A DNA stretch of 64,000 nt, taken from assembly GCF_009767585.1 (NCBI RefSeq), contig NZ_WSNW01000001.1, positions 898,090-962,089 on the forward strand, written 5' to 3'. This document shows positions 39,715-48,968 of this stretch, one piece after another. The position numbers and the translations under genes were made by a program. The first letter of the stretch is position 1; each line of letters begins with the position of its first letter. The notes below the pieces were generated by a model. It did not search any database and had not been told where the DNA came from. It worked only from the letters and a program-made list of their open reading frames with translations. The DNA comes from Coprobacillus cateniformis (GTDB lineage: Bacteria; Bacillota_I; Bacilli_A; Erysipelotrichales; Coprobacillaceae).

Positions 39715-40446
39715 CTACTTGAAAGGGTGACGAGAATTATATACCTGATAAAGAATAAGTGCTGTCGCAACTGATGCATTTAAAGAAGTCACATGTCCTG
39801 TCATTGGTAAAACAACATTCATATCACAATGAGATTTTACTAGTTTCGATATTCCAAAACCTTCTGACCCCACCACAATAACAAGCGGCATATTGTAATC
39901 AATAGCACGATAGTCCTGTGATTCATTCAACTCGCAGCCAACAACCCAAAAGCCACGCTTTTTTAAATCATCAAGAGTTCTTGATAAATTTGTAACTTGT
40001 GCAACTTTAACATAATCTATGGCGCCAGTAGAAACTTTCGCAACTGTCGAAGTTAACCCAACACTACGATTTTTACCAATAATAACACCATCAACTTCTA
40101 TGGCATCACACGTTCTTAAGATGGCTCCTAGATTATGTGGATCTTCCAATCCATCTAACATCAATAATAGTGGTTGTTTCCCTTTAGGAATTGCATCAAT
40201 AATTTCATCAATTGAAGAATATCCATACCCTTCTGTTTGAGCCACTACACCTTGATGCACAACATTTCCAACAAGCTGATTTAAGACACCCTTATGAGCA
40301 ACAATATTCACTTTTGCATTCTTTGCTTTAGCCAAAGATAAAAGTTTTTCATCTTTAGCATTCTTCATCATATAAATCTCATAAACTGGCTTTTCACCCT
40401 TCAAAGATTCTAAAACTGTATTTTTACCATAAATATATTGTCTCAT
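39715..40446 (-). CDS. rlmB: 23S rRNA 2'-O-ribose methyltransferase RlmB (TrmH family)
   Basis: The protein has 243 residues. An N-terminal substrate-binding domain (RQYIYGKNTVLESL) is followed by the SPOUT knot with DGLEDPHNLGAILRTCDA, VIVVGSEGFGISKLV and LNASVATALILYQ, the three SpoU motifs. It methylates 23S G2251 in the P loop in E. coli. It is in the cysS-mrnC-rlmB cluster shared by Firmicutes. Confidence 0.93.
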   Translation of the reverse strand: MRQYIYGKNTVLESLKGEKPVYEIYMMKNAKDEKLLSLAKAKNAKVNIVAHKGVLNQLVGNVVHQGVVAQTEGYGYSSIDEIIDAIPKGKQPLLLMLDGLEDPHNLGAILRTCDAIEVDGVIIGKNRSVGLTSTVAKVSTGAIDYVKVAQVTNLSRTLDDLKKRGFWVVGCELNESQDYRAIDYNMPLVIVVGSEGFGISKLVKSHCDMNVVLPMTGHVTSLNASVATALILYQVYNSRHPFK

Positions 40447-40463
40447 ATTTTACCCCTTTACTT

Positions 40464-40485
40464 GTCTCAAATTCGTCTCAAATTC
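40464..40485. repeat. Tandem 11-bp direct repeat between mrnC and rlmB
   Basis: GTCTCAAATTC occurs twice in direct tandem (40464-40474, 40475-40485), followed by a decayed third copy (ATCTC). It fills the short gap and probably arose by slippage; no function is suggested. Confidence 0.8.
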
Positions 40486-40488
40486 ATC

Positions 40489-40881
40489 TCATAAATTTCT
40501 CATTACAAACTCTTTGTATAACTCAAATATTTCTTGAATCCTTTTTTCTTTCTTTAATAAATACAAATGACCAATTAATGCTTCAAACCCTGAAGACTGA
40601 TTATGCGTAATCACACTTGTATTTTTCATAACTCTCGTATTCTTAGCATTACGTCCTCTTTTATAAATACGAATTTCATCTTCATCTACCCACTCATGAA
40701 GCATTGCCTCTTTCATAAAAGCAGCTTGTGCCTTAGCACTCACAAACTGAATAGCTGCCTTTTGCAATAAGTCAGGTTTCGTTATTTCTTGATCAACAAT
40801 TAAATATTCTCTTACATAAACCTCAAAAACACCATCACCTAAATAAGCCAAAGCTAATGGATTTATCAATTCTGGTCTCAT
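40489..40881 (-). CDS. mrnC: Mini-ribonuclease III
   Basis: The 130-residue protein has the RNase III catalytic fold without a dsRNA-binding domain: LINPLALAYLGDGVFEVYVR (the conserved acidic GDGVFE) and GFEALIGHLYLLKKE (EALIG, the second acidic site). In B. subtilis it matures 23S rRNA ends, matching the processing stem at 6964/10094. It abuts cysS by 1 bp. Confidence 0.93.
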   Translation of the reverse strand: MRPELINPLALAYLGDGVFEVYVREYLIVDQEITKPDLLQKAAIQFVSAKAQAAFMKEAMLHEWVDEDEIRIYKRGRNAKNTRVMKNTSVITHNQSSGFEALIGHLYLLKKEKRIQEIFELYKEFVMRNL

Positions 40882-40882
40882 T

Positions 40883-42220
40883 CTAAATAATTCCTCTCAT
40901 TTGAAGCTGACCTCTTAATTCATCTGCCTTATCAAAATTCTTATTCGCTTTTTCTTCTAACCATTTTTCATATAACACAATATCATTATCACTTAATTGC
41001 TTCATTTCATGAACAAAGCCCATCACATCTAACATCTGAATTAATGTTTGATATTCTCTTGAAATAACTTGATTATCTTTATCTTTTACACGCATAGATT
41101 GATTCAAAACCTTTACTTGATTCAATATTTGAGTAAGTGCTAATGATGTATTTAAATCATCACTTAATGCCTCAACCATAGTGTCAACAGTTTCTTTTGA
41201 ATATTCCTCTTGTTGATAATGTTGAACTTGTAAATATAAAGATGTCTGTTTTAAAACATTTTCAACTTTTTCAACTTCTTTTTTGACACTTGTTAAAACT
41301 TCTTCAGTAAAATTTAATGGATTACGATAATGAGTTGACAACATCAACCATTTAAAAACATTGCATCCTAACGTTTCAATTAAATCTTTAGCCCACAAAA
41401 CATTCCCTAATGATTTTGACATCTTTTGATTATCAATATTAATCATTTGATTATGCATCCAAACATTAGCTATTGGATGGTGATGACACGCCATAGATTG
41501 AGCAATTTCATTTTCATGATGTGGAAACTTCAAATCTTGCCCACCACCATGAATATCAATACGTCCATCATCAAAAATATCATTAATCATAACGACACAT
41601 TCTGTATGCCATCCTGGTCTTCCTTTAGACCATGGACTTTCAAATTGAATTCCTTCATCAGTTTTCTTCCACAACGCAAAGTCAGTTGATGACTCTTTTT
41701 TATCATTTTCATCAACTCTCTCACTTGCTCCAGCAATTAAATCTTCTACTTTAATCCCTGATAACATTCCATATTCATTTATCTTTGTGACTCTAAAATA
41801 AACATCTCCATCAACTTCATAAGCAAAACCTTGGTCAACCAAACTTTGAATAAAGTCAATAATCGGCTGCATTGTTTCAGTTACACGTGGTGAGTATGTT
41901 GGAAACAGCAAATTCAATCCACTTCTTATATCATTATAAGCCTTGATATATTTATCTGTTAATTCCTTTTCTGTAATTCCCTCTTCCTTTGCTGCTTTAA
42001 TAATTTTATCATCAACATCAGTAAAATTAGAAACAAATGTCACCTTATAGCCAAGATATTCAAATGTTCTTCTGAGAATATCAAAAACAATGAGTGGTCT
42101 AGCATTGCCAATATGCGCATGATCATAAACTGTTGGTCCACAGACATAAATACTCACTTCACCTTGTTTAATTGGAACAAATTCCTCTTTCTTATTTGTT
42201 AATGTATTAAAAACTTTCAT
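40883..42220 (-). CDS. cysS: Cysteinyl-tRNA synthetase
   Basis: The protein has 445 residues from MKVFNTLTNKKEEFVPIKQG; the ATG at 42220 has AAGGAGG upstream, and an extension to 42277 runs into the leader terminator. Class I motifs are YDHAHIGNARP (HIGN) and KMSKSLGN; zinc ligands are in YVCGPTVYD, HTECVVM and GGGQDLKFPHHENE. It charges tRNA-Cys. Expression is probably controlled by the T-box-like leader. Confidence 0.97.
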   Translation of the reverse strand: MKVFNTLTNKKEEFVPIKQGEVSIYVCGPTVYDHAHIGNARPLIVFDILRRTFEYLGYKVTFVSNFTDVDDKIIKAAKEEGITEKELTDKYIKAYNDIRSGLNLLFPTYSPRVTETMQPIIDFIQSLVDQGFAYEVDGDVYFRVTKINEYGMLSGIKVEDLIAGASERVDENDKKESSTDFALWKKTDEGIQFESPWSKGRPGWHTECVVMINDIFDDGRIDIHGGGQDLKFPHHENEIAQSMACHHHPIANVWMHNQMINIDNQKMSKSLGNVLWAKDLIETLGCNVFKWLMLSTHYRNPLNFTEEVLTSVKKEVEKVENVLKQTSLYLQVQHYQQEEYSKETVDTMVEALSDDLNTSLALTQILNQVKVLNQSMRVKDKDNQVISREYQTLIQMLDVMGFVHEMKQLSDNDIVLYEKWLEEKANKNFDKADELRGQLQMRGII

Positions 42221-42234
42221 AATGACCTCCTTAT

Positions 42235-42432
42235 AAATAAAAAAGCAGATGATAAAGAACACATTGTGTCTATCCACTTTATCATATGCTTAATTCACAC
42301 TTTTAACGCAAGTTCACGTTCTTTCTTTTCAAAAGACTCAGGTTAGTGCATCAAAAATCATTCATTAAGTCATTCCCAGCATCAGACTCTCTCTTTAAAC
42401 TTCATAATTTTATCATTCTCACCTATAATTTA
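42235..42432 (-). promoter_or_regulatory. T-box-like leader of cysS
   Basis: About 200 nt between promoter and cysS. An AGAGAG block and apical stem AGTC/GACT occur at about 42360-42390. A candidate Cys specifier TGC followed by A sits at 42350-42348. A terminator stem ATGATAAAG/CTTTATCAT (42277-42285 and 42249-42257) is followed by six T residues. Within it AAAG-TGGATAG-ACAC..GTGT..CTTT can form the 7-nt-bulge antiterminator. Its TGGA would pair with UCCA, the 3' end expected of tRNA-Cys (U73). The classic GGUGGNACCGCG is degenerate. Confidence 0.65.
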
Positions 42433-42437
42433 TTTAT

Positions 42438-42466
42438 ACTATAACAAATTCATTTTTATTTATCAA
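42438..42466 (-). promoter_or_regulatory. cysS operon promoter
   Basis: -35 TTGATA (rc of 42461-42466), 17-bp spacer, -10 TATAGT (rc of 42438-42443), just after the lipoprotein stop codon. Confidence 0.8.
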
Positions 42467-42468
42467 GT

Positions 42469-42990
42469 CTATTCCTCTTTATGAACCTTTAAAGAATTAA
42501 GATATTGTGAAATAATACTAATTTCATCATCATAAACCTTTTGTGGTGCTTGATAACTTAAAACATATTCAGAATTAGCAGTAAAGTAAACCAAATGCTT
42601 AAATTTAATGCCAGTTGATTGATAAGTTCCTGTAAATTCCTGACAATTTAAACCACTATCTATTTTTAAATTTTTATAGCCAACATCAATGGCACCATCT
42701 TCCTCTAATTGACCAGCATATAATTCAGGCATATCATCAATTTCATTATCAGTATCATCAATGATTGTTTGATATGACATCACTTCTTGTTCTCTTACAA
42801 ATTGAACAATTGCTTTATTCTCAACAGATGTATCCATCTTAAAATCCTTAGGATAATAAAACGAAACTTGATCTGCAACCTCATATAACGTTCCATCTTT
42901 TTCCAAAAAGACAGTCTCAGATTTCTTCCCACAAGCAAAAACAGTTAATAATAATGTGACAATAGTAACGACTTTTAAACAAGCGCGCAT
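42469..42990 (-). CDS. Putative lipoprotein of unknown function
   Basis: The protein has 173 residues. A short signal (KVVTIVTLLLTVFACGKK) carries a lipobox ending at Cys20, so it should be lipidated and surface-anchored. The mature part has VSFYYPKDFKM and GLNCQEFTGTYQSTGIKF, a beta-rich layout seen in small Firmicute lipoproteins that I cannot assign to a family. It sits between the glg operon and cysS with its own promoter. Confidence 0.75.
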   Translation of the reverse strand: MRACLKVVTIVTLLLTVFACGKKSETVFLEKDGTLYEVADQVSFYYPKDFKMDTSVENKAIVQFVREQEVMSYQTIIDDTDNEIDDMPELYAGQLEEDGAIDVGYKNLKIDSGLNCQEFTGTYQSTGIKFKHLVYFTANSEYVLSYQAPQKVYDDEISIISQYLNSLKVHKEE

Positions 42991-43017
42991 ATCTTTACCG
43001 CCTCCTTACCATCCTTT

Positions 43018-43046
43018 ATTGTACTAAACATTATTTAAGAAAGCAA
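43018..43046 (-). promoter_or_regulatory. Promoter of the lipoprotein gene
   Basis: -35 TTGCTT (rc of 43041-43046), 17-bp spacer, -10 TACAAT (rc of 43018-43023), about 20 bp before the ribosome-binding site. Confidence 0.65.
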
Positions 43047-43066
43047 TTAAAAATCTATTTTCACAC

Positions 43067-43094
43067 AAAAGAGATAGGTTCCCCTATCTCTTTT
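43067..43094 (-). terminator. Terminator of the glycogen operon
   Basis: A perfect 12-bp stem AAAAGAGATAGG/CCTATCTCTTTT with a 4-nt loop, ending two bases after the glgA stop. The T tract is inside the stem's 3' arm. Confidence 0.82.
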
Positions 43095-43096
43095 GC

Positions 43097-44524
43097 TTAA
43101 TCTAACAATGAATTAAAAACTTTCAAATAGGCATCAGCACTTTTATCCCAGTCAAGTTTCGCTTCCATTGCACGATGTACTAAACCTTGCCACTTCTCTT
43201 TATCAGCATATATACGTAATGCATAATCAATAATATCCATCATTTCATGCGCATTATAATTTGTAAAACTAAATCCCATTCCTGTATTTTCAAATTCATT
43301 GTACGGTTCAACACTATCTTTTAATCCACCAGTTTCTCTAACAAGAGGAATTGTTCCATAACGTAATGACATCATTTGTGACAAACCACAAGGTTCAAAC
43401 AATGAAGGCATTAAGAACATATCACACCCTGCATAAATACGACATGATAATCCGAAATCGTACTTCAAATTCAAAGATAATTTTTGTGTATGATAAGCTG
43501 CCATAGCTTTGAGTGGTTCCTCATATTTTTGATCTCCAGCACCTAAAATAACAACTTGTACATCACGTTTCATTAATTCATCCATACGATCAATAATTAA
43601 ATCTAAACCTTTTTGCCAAGTTAATCTTGTAACAATCCCAATTAATGGAACATCTGGATTCACTGGTAATCCACATTCAGCCTGAAGAGCTGTTTTGTTG
43701 TTAACTTTCTTTTCATCAACTGTCGTCATATCAAAGTGTTCAACAATTTCAGGATCAGTTGATGGATTGATAGTTTCATAATCAATACCATTTAAAATAC
43801 CATACAAATCATGTCTACGCATCTGCAAAATGCTTTGTAATCCCTCACCAAAACTATCTGTTAATATTTCTTGAGCATAAGTTGGTGAAACAGTTGTCAC
43901 TACATCACTATAATAAATAGCTGCTTTCATCATATTAAAACATCCATCATTACGACAATTCCCATTATAATATAAGTAATTATCTAATCCAAAATGGTCA
44001 CTTAATAATTTTGGATCACATTTTCCTTGATAAGCAATATTATGAATTGTAAATACAATTTTAATTCCCTGATAATATTCATAATAAGCATATCTTTCCT
44101 TATAAAGAGTTGCAATCATTGCAGTTTGCCAGTCATGTAAATGTAAAATATCTGGTTTGATATCAACATGTGACATTAATTCTAAAACTGCAAAATCAAA
44201 GAATGCAAATCTTTCATTATCATCATCATATCCATAAAGACCTGGTCTTCTAAAATATTGTTCATTATCAATAAAATAATAAGTGACACCATCATGCTTT
44301 GCAGTAAAAACACCACAATAGCACTTTCTCCATCCTACCCAAATATCATAACTTGCAACATATTCCAACGTCTCAGCCAACTTCATATCTTGATATTTTG
44401 GTAAAACAACAATACACTCATGACCTTTTTGAACAAGTGCCTTAGGTAATGACCCCAAAACATCTGCCAAACCACCAGATTTGATATATGGATTTGCTTC
44501 ACTTGTTGCGAAAACAATTCTCAT
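43097..44524 (-). CDS. glgA: Glycogen synthase (ADP-glucose type)
   Basis: The protein has 475 residues of GT5 type. The N-terminal ADP-glucose site reads EANPYIKSGGLADVLGSLPK (KxGGL). Later come LHLHDWQTAM, the NGIDYETINPSTD block and the C-terminal EPCGLSQMMSLRYGTIPLV. It extends alpha-1,4-glucan from ADP-glucose. Its ATG overlaps the glgD stop by one base. No glgB or glgP is in view. Confidence 0.96.
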   Translation of the reverse strand: MRIVFATSEANPYIKSGGLADVLGSLPKALVQKGHECIVVLPKYQDMKLAETLEYVASYDIWVGWRKCYCGVFTAKHDGVTYYFIDNEQYFRRPGLYGYDDDNERFAFFDFAVLELMSHVDIKPDILHLHDWQTAMIATLYKERYAYYEYYQGIKIVFTIHNIAYQGKCDPKLLSDHFGLDNYLYYNGNCRNDGCFNMMKAAIYYSDVVTTVSPTYAQEILTDSFGEGLQSILQMRRHDLYGILNGIDYETINPSTDPEIVEHFDMTTVDEKKVNNKTALQAECGLPVNPDVPLIGIVTRLTWQKGLDLIIDRMDELMKRDVQVVILGAGDQKYEEPLKAMAAYHTQKLSLNLKYDFGLSCRIYAGCDMFLMPSLFEPCGLSQMMSLRYGTIPLVRETGGLKDSVEPYNEFENTGMGFSFTNYNAHEMMDIIDYALRIYADKEKWQGLVHRAMEAKLDWDKSADAYLKVFNSLLD

Positions 44525-45630
44525 TATACAACATCTCCTTCTTTGACGTACAGTGGCTCACCTACGCTTACCAGTTCCTTTTTCTTTTCTATACGTGCAT
44601 CTTTATCAATTATCACATTTTCTAAATGTGCTCCAGCACTCACATGTGATCCATTAAGAATAATACAGTTTTTAACAACAGCATTTTTACCAATCACAAC
44701 ATTACGTGATAAAATACTTCCCTCAACATCACCATCAACAATGACACCATTAGCAACAAATGACTTTTTCACTTGAGCATTCTTTAAATATTTTGTTGGT
44801 GGAGTATCATTTGTATTGGTGAAAATAGGCCAAGTACTCTTAAACACCTGTGTTGAAATATCCATATCCAAAAATTCCATACTCACTTTATAATAAGATT
44901 CATAAGAATCAATACATCTTGCAAATCCTTTATATTCATAAGCCATAATTCTTCTTTCATCACATAGATATGCCAAAGTATCTTTTAAATCAAAGAATGA
45001 ACTGATTTTCTTTGCATACTTTAATAACTCTAATAACACTTTTGCATTCACAACATATGTTTCTAAAGAAATATTTCTTTCTTTACGATTTCCTTTGTTT
45101 TGTTTAATTTCAGTCACTTGTTTTCCTTTTAACCTTAAATAATCTGAACCTACAAAAGTTTCATTAGCATTGTTAATACGCTGATAAACAACTGTAATCT
45201 CAGCTCCTGATTTCGCATGAGCTTCTACAACTTCAGCATAATTCATTGTTGTAATAATATGTGCAGGTGCAATGACAACATAATCAGCTTTTGCTTTTTG
45301 TAAAAACGCAATGTTTTCAATTAAATTATTAACATCATGATTATATAAAGCATTATTTGCACATTTTTCATTATAGAGAAGCGAAACCCCTCCAGATTTA
45401 GAGTTAAAGTTCCAAGAGTTACCATTCCCCAAATGTTTAAATAAAGATCTCGGTTTTTCTTTAATCAAAACACCAACCGTATCAACATTTGAGTTAGACA
45501 TATTTGATAAAACAAAATCAATAATACCATAACGACCCAAGAAGCTTACCGAAGCAACTGGTCTTCTTTCCGTTAATCCTTCATAAGATACATCAGAGTG
45601 TAAATTTACTAATCCTACTACTTTTGCCAT
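44524..45630 (-). CDS. glgD: Glucose-1-phosphate adenylyltransferase regulatory subunit GlgD
   Basis: The protein has 368 residues, homologous to GlgC but with the N-terminal catalytic loop altered (LVNLHSDVSYEGLTERRPVA in place of GGxGTRL). The nucleotidyl-transferase core and left-handed beta-helix (VDGDVEGSILSRNVVIGK) remain. In Firmicutes GlgC-GlgD hetero-oligomers are more active than GlgC alone. The order is glgC-glgD-glgA with 12 bp to glgC. Confidence 0.94.
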   Translation of the reverse strand: MAKVVGLVNLHSDVSYEGLTERRPVASVSFLGRYGIIDFVLSNMSNSNVDTVGVLIKEKPRSLFKHLGNGNSWNFNSKSGGVSLLYNEKCANNALYNHDVNNLIENIAFLQKAKADYVVIAPAHIITTMNYAEVVEAHAKSGAEITVVYQRINNANETFVGSDYLRLKGKQVTEIKQNKGNRKERNISLETYVVNAKVLLELLKYAKKISSFFDLKDTLAYLCDERRIMAYEYKGFARCIDSYESYYKVSMEFLDMDISTQVFKSTWPIFTNTNDTPPTKYLKNAQVKKSFVANGVIVDGDVEGSILSRNVVIGKNAVVKNCIILNGSHVSAGAHLENVIIDKDARIEKKKELVSVGEPLYVKEGDVV

Positions 45631-45642
45631 ATTCTTAACCCC

Positions 45643-46770
45643 CTATTTCGCGTTGTCACTAACAAGTTCAACTGTTTTAGCTTCCTTGTTGACAACTTTC
45701 TTCGCTTTGATTACAACACCTTCATCGACAATGGCTTTATAGATTTCTGCTCCCTCTTCCACCAATACTCCTGGCATGAGCACAGAATCAACAACTTTTG
45801 CACCTTCACCAATATAAACGTTGTTGAATAAAACAGAACCAGTGACATCACCATTGACTATACAACCTTGTGTAACAAGGGAATTTTTCACACTTGCTTC
45901 TTCTCCAATAATCTGAGGCTTACTCAATGTATCTTCAGTATAAATTTTCCAATCTTTCTTAATATTATAAAGATCTAATTCCTTATCATCTAATAAATCC
46001 ATATTGGCTTGCCATAAACTTTCAACAGTTCCAACATCTTTCCAATATCCAGCAAATTCATAAGCATATAATTTCTTACCTTCATTTAACATCATTGGAA
46101 TAATATTCATACCAAAATCATGCTTACTACTTTCATCTTTAGCATCCTCAATTAAATATTTTCTTAATTCTTTATAAGTGAAAATATAAATACCCATAGA
46201 TGCTAATGTAGATTTAGGTTTTTCTGGTTTTTCTTCAAATTCATAAATTGTACCATCTTTATTGGTATTCATAATTCCAAAACGACTTGCCTCTTTCATA
46301 GAAACATTTAAGACAGCCACTGTTAAATCAGCACCTTTTGCTTTATGTGCATTTAACATATCTGCATAATCCATTTTATAAATATGGTCTCCTGAAAGAA
46401 TCAAAACATATTCAGGATCATATTGATCTAGGAAACTGATATTCTGATAAATAGCATCTGCCGTACCAGCATACCAAGTTGCTCCAACCTCTCCTCTTTC
46501 ACGAGCTGGTAAAATAGCGGCTAATGAACTATTTCCATCAAGCCCCCACTTAGATCCAGCACCTACATACGTTCCTAATAAAACTGATTCATACTGTGTC
46601 AAAACTCCAACAATATCAATTCCTGAGTTGGCACAATTGCTTAATGGAAAATCAATAATTCTGTATTTTCCTCCAAAGTACACAGCTGGTTTCGCAACTT
46701 TAGCTGTTAATGCTTCAAGACGCGTTCCTCGACCACCTGCTAGAATCATTGCAACAATTTCTTTACCCAT
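45643..46770 (-). CDS. glgC: Glucose-1-phosphate adenylyltransferase
   Basis: The protein has 375 residues with the catalytic loop MILAGGRGTRLEALT, KPAVYFGGKYRIIDFPLSNC, SGDHIYKMDY and EFEEKPEKPK (sugar-phosphate Lys). A C-terminal left-handed beta-helix follows. It makes ADP-glucose from glucose-1-phosphate and ATP. It is the first gene of the operon; a weak -10 TAAAAT lies about 50 bp upstream, with no good -35. Confidence 0.96.
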   Translation of the reverse strand: MGKEIVAMILAGGRGTRLEALTAKVAKPAVYFGGKYRIIDFPLSNCANSGIDIVGVLTQYESVLLGTYVGAGSKWGLDGNSSLAAILPARERGEVGATWYAGTADAIYQNISFLDQYDPEYVLILSGDHIYKMDYADMLNAHKAKGADLTVAVLNVSMKEASRFGIMNTNKDGTIYEFEEKPEKPKSTLASMGIYIFTYKELRKYLIEDAKDESSKHDFGMNIIPMMLNEGKKLYAYEFAGYWKDVGTVESLWQANMDLLDDKELDLYNIKKDWKIYTEDTLSKPQIIGEEASVKNSLVTQGCIVNGDVTGSVLFNNVYIGEGAKVVDSVLMPGVLVEEGAEIYKAIVDEGVVIKAKKVVNKEAKTVELVSDNAK

Positions 46771-46981
46771 AATTTCTCCTCCTTGACTTTAATGTGAAAG
46801 TGCTTACCTATATCTTTATTTTAACACAAAGCATTTTAAAAAAACATAAATTCGTGTCATTTTCAAAAAGAAAAAATTCGCCAAATTCTATGAAATAAAA
46901 ATAGTGTTGAACGTACCATTATTTTTTAAATAATAGGCAATTATTTTGATTTCATGCATATAGTAAAAAGAGGTGATGAAC

Positions 46982-47404
46982 TTGTCCCCAAGAATCGCAT
47001 TTAACGAGAATGACGTCGAATTATTGGCAAGAATCATGAAAGCGGAAGCCTTAGGCGAAGGTGATGAAGGTATGTTGATGGTTGGTAACGTCATTGTCAA
47101 TCGTGTTGTGGCAAATTGTGATGTTTTTAGAGATACTCGCAACATTTCTGAAGTCGTCTATCAGAAGAATGCTTTTTCTGGTGTTGGCCAACCATTATTT
47201 AATCAACCAGTCAATGCCAAAGAACGTGAACTCGCATTAAGAAATATCGACGGTTATCGTGTTGAACCAGCTTATAGCGCTTTATGGTTTAAGAACCCCG
47301 GTTCTAACACTGCATGTCCTGATCAATTTTATGGGCAATTAACCGGACGGTATAAAAATCATTGTTTTTATGCCCCAGGTGGGAAATTAAATTGTGACTT
47401 GTAG
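46982..47404 (+). CDS. cwlJ: Spore cortex-lytic cell wall hydrolase CwlJ
   Basis: About 140 residues of the Hydrolase_2 (SleB/CwlJ) family: LLARIMKAEALGEGDEGMLM (catalytic Glu region), VGNVIVNRVVANC, and FKNPGSN, CPDQFYGQLTGRYKNHCFY at the end. It has no signal peptide, like B. subtilis CwlJ. It degrades cortex during germination. The TTG start at 46982 has GAGGTGAT upstream; the ATG at 46976 lies inside that site. It is followed by gerQ, which is needed for CwlJ localisation. Confidence 0.93.
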   Translation: MSPRIAFNENDVELLARIMKAEALGEGDEGMLMVGNVIVNRVVANCDVFRDTRNISEVVYQKNAFSGVGQPLFNQPVNAKERELALRNIDGYRVEPAYSALWFKNPGSNTACPDQFYGQLTGRYKNHCFYAPGGKLNCDL

Positions 47405-47412
47405 GAGGGTCT

Positions 47413-47721
47413 ATGGATACTAACAATCAATCTATTTTACAAGGCAGTCAAACAACTCAATCATCATTACCATCTCCAATTGCTGCCCAAACATATCTTG
47501 AAAACATATTACGTTTAAATATTGGAAAACTTGGAACGTTTTATTTCACTTATACTGGTAGTACTGACTGGCGTGACCGTGCTTATAAAGGGACTATTGA
47601 ACAAGTTGGTCGAGACCACTTTATCGTTCGTGATCCTAAAAATCAAAAGTACTATATCTTCCAGTTTGTCTATTTTGACTGGGCTGAATTTGATGAGCCT
47701 CTTAATTTTAATACCAGATAA
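47413..47721 (+). CDS. gerQ: Spore coat protein GerQ
   Basis: The 102-residue protein has a Gln/Ser-rich N-terminus followed by the GerQ core TYLENILRLNIGKLGTFYFT, GTIEQVGRDHFIVRDP and YYIFQFVYFDWAEFDE. GerQ is a coat protein that holds CwlJ in place and is cross-linked by transglutaminase in B. subtilis. The pair is adjacent there too. The ATG has AGGAGGG four bases upstream, eight bases after the cwlJ stop. Confidence 0.95.
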   Translation: MDTNNQSILQGSQTTQSSLPSPIAAQTYLENILRLNIGKLGTFYFTYTGSTDWRDRAYKGTIEQVGRDHFIVRDPKNQKYYIFQFVYFDWAEFDEPLNFNTR

Positions 47722-47726
47722 GCAAA

Positions 47727-47758
47727 AAGGATATTGCATACAACAATGCAATATCCTT
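47727..47758. terminator. Bidirectional terminator between gerQ and folC
   Basis: A 13-bp perfect stem AAGGATATTGCAT/ATGCAATATCCTT with a 6-nt loop. T-runs flank it on both strands, and it overlaps the first bases of the folC stop codon (47757-47759). Confidence 0.92.
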
Positions 47759-48968
47759 ATTTTTTTAATCCTACCAGATATTTTCTAACTCTAGATATAA
47801 AATGCAAAGATCCCGTAATAACAATATGACTCTTTTTGATATAGGCCGTCTGTAAAGCCTCAACAAAATTATCAACAATAATTAAATGTGGCTGTGATTC
47901 AACTGTTGTAATATCAATTGCTCTGTCATCATTAAATGTTGTTAAATATACTGTATAACCTTCTTTTAACATAAGGTCTAACATCGGTTGAACATCTTTA
48001 TCATCTAAGCAAGAAAAGATAATACTAATATTTTCTTCTTTTTTGACACGTAGAGTTTGAATCAGAGCCTTGATTCCAGGTAAATTATGGGCACCATCAA
48101 TTTCAACTGTTCCATCTTGATAAGGCAAAGTTTCATAGCGACCTTTCCAGGCTGCATTTTCAATAGCAGATGTTGTTAACTGGGTATCTAAAGTGATTAA
48201 CTTAGAGGCAATCGTTAAAGCCAAACGAGCATTAGTCACTTGATAGATTCCTTGATTTTTAAGTGTAAATGCCATATTTCGATATCTAAAATGGAATGGA
48301 TAACGTGAAACCTGATATTCTGGAACGACATACATAACTGCTTCTTGAACATCACATTGTTCTTGTAAACGTGCTAAAATCGTTCCTTTTGCTTCACTTG
48401 TAATAAACATTTGATGAGGTTTAATAATTCCCATTTTTTCATTAATAATATCATAGATACTCTCACCTAGCTGTTTTTGATGATCCATACCAATATTTGT
48501 AATCGCACTAATAATTGGATCAATAACATTTGTCTTATCATGCAAGCCACCAATCCCCGTTTCAATAATACGATAATCTAAATCTAAAGACTGAAAATAA
48601 GCAAGCATAATTAAAACATCAATTTCAAACATAGATAAACCATCTTCTTCAATGATATCATAATATTGATTAACATATTTCAATAAATCCTCATCACTGA
48701 TAGGTTGATCATCTACTCTAATACGGTCATTATGACAAATAAGATAAGGTGATGTAAATGTTCCAACACGAAATCCATGCGCATTTAAAATACTTCTTAA
48801 ATAATTCACTGTTGACCCTTTTCCATTGGTCCCTGCAATATGTATCATATTTTTTTGTTTCATATGAATATGGCATCTATTTAATGTATCTCTAAATTGA
48901 TCAACAGTTCTTTTATTTCTCTTTGATTCTATATAAGCGATTGCTTCTTCAACTTGTGTAAACATCAT
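47757..48968 (-). CDS. folC: Folylpolyglutamate synthase/dihydrofolate synthase
   Basis: The protein has about 403 residues. The Mur-ligase-like P-loop is HIAGTNGKGSTVNYL, then GTFTSPYLICHNDRIRVDD, TGIGGLHDKTNVI and EIDGAHNLPGI. It adds glutamate to folates. The ATG at 48968 or 48965 follows GGAGG by 5 or 8 bases; the former overlaps the ung stop. A start at 48980 is the site itself. Confidence 0.93.
   Translation of the reverse strand: MMFTQVEEAIAYIESKRNKRTVDQFRDTLNRCHIHMKQKNMIHIAGTNGKGSTVNYLRSILNAHGFRVGTFTSPYLICHNDRIRVDDQPISDEDLLKYVNQYYDIIEEDGLSMFEIDVLIMLAYFQSLDLDYRIIETGIGGLHDKTNVIDPIISAITNIGMDHQKQLGESIYDIINEKMGIIKPHQMFITSEAKGTILARLQEQCDVQEAVMYVVPEYQVSRYPFHFRYRNMAFTLKNQGIYQVTNARLALTIASKLITLDTQLTTSAIENAAWKGRYETLPYQDGTVEIDGAHNLPGIKALIQTLRVKKEENISIIFSCLDDKDVQPMLDLMLKEGYTVYLTTFNDDRAIDITTVESQPHLIIVDNFVEALQTAYIKKSHIVITGSLHFISRVRKYLVGLKK

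Noticed and set aside
46957..46965. CATATAGTA, a sigma-E/K-type -10 upstream of cwlJ
   Set aside because: The predicted start would fall inside the ribosome-binding site and no matching -35 is seen, so it is not supported.
46888..47145. Minus-strand frame opposite cwlJ
   Set aside because: It is antisense to a well-conserved gene and has no recognisable protein features.
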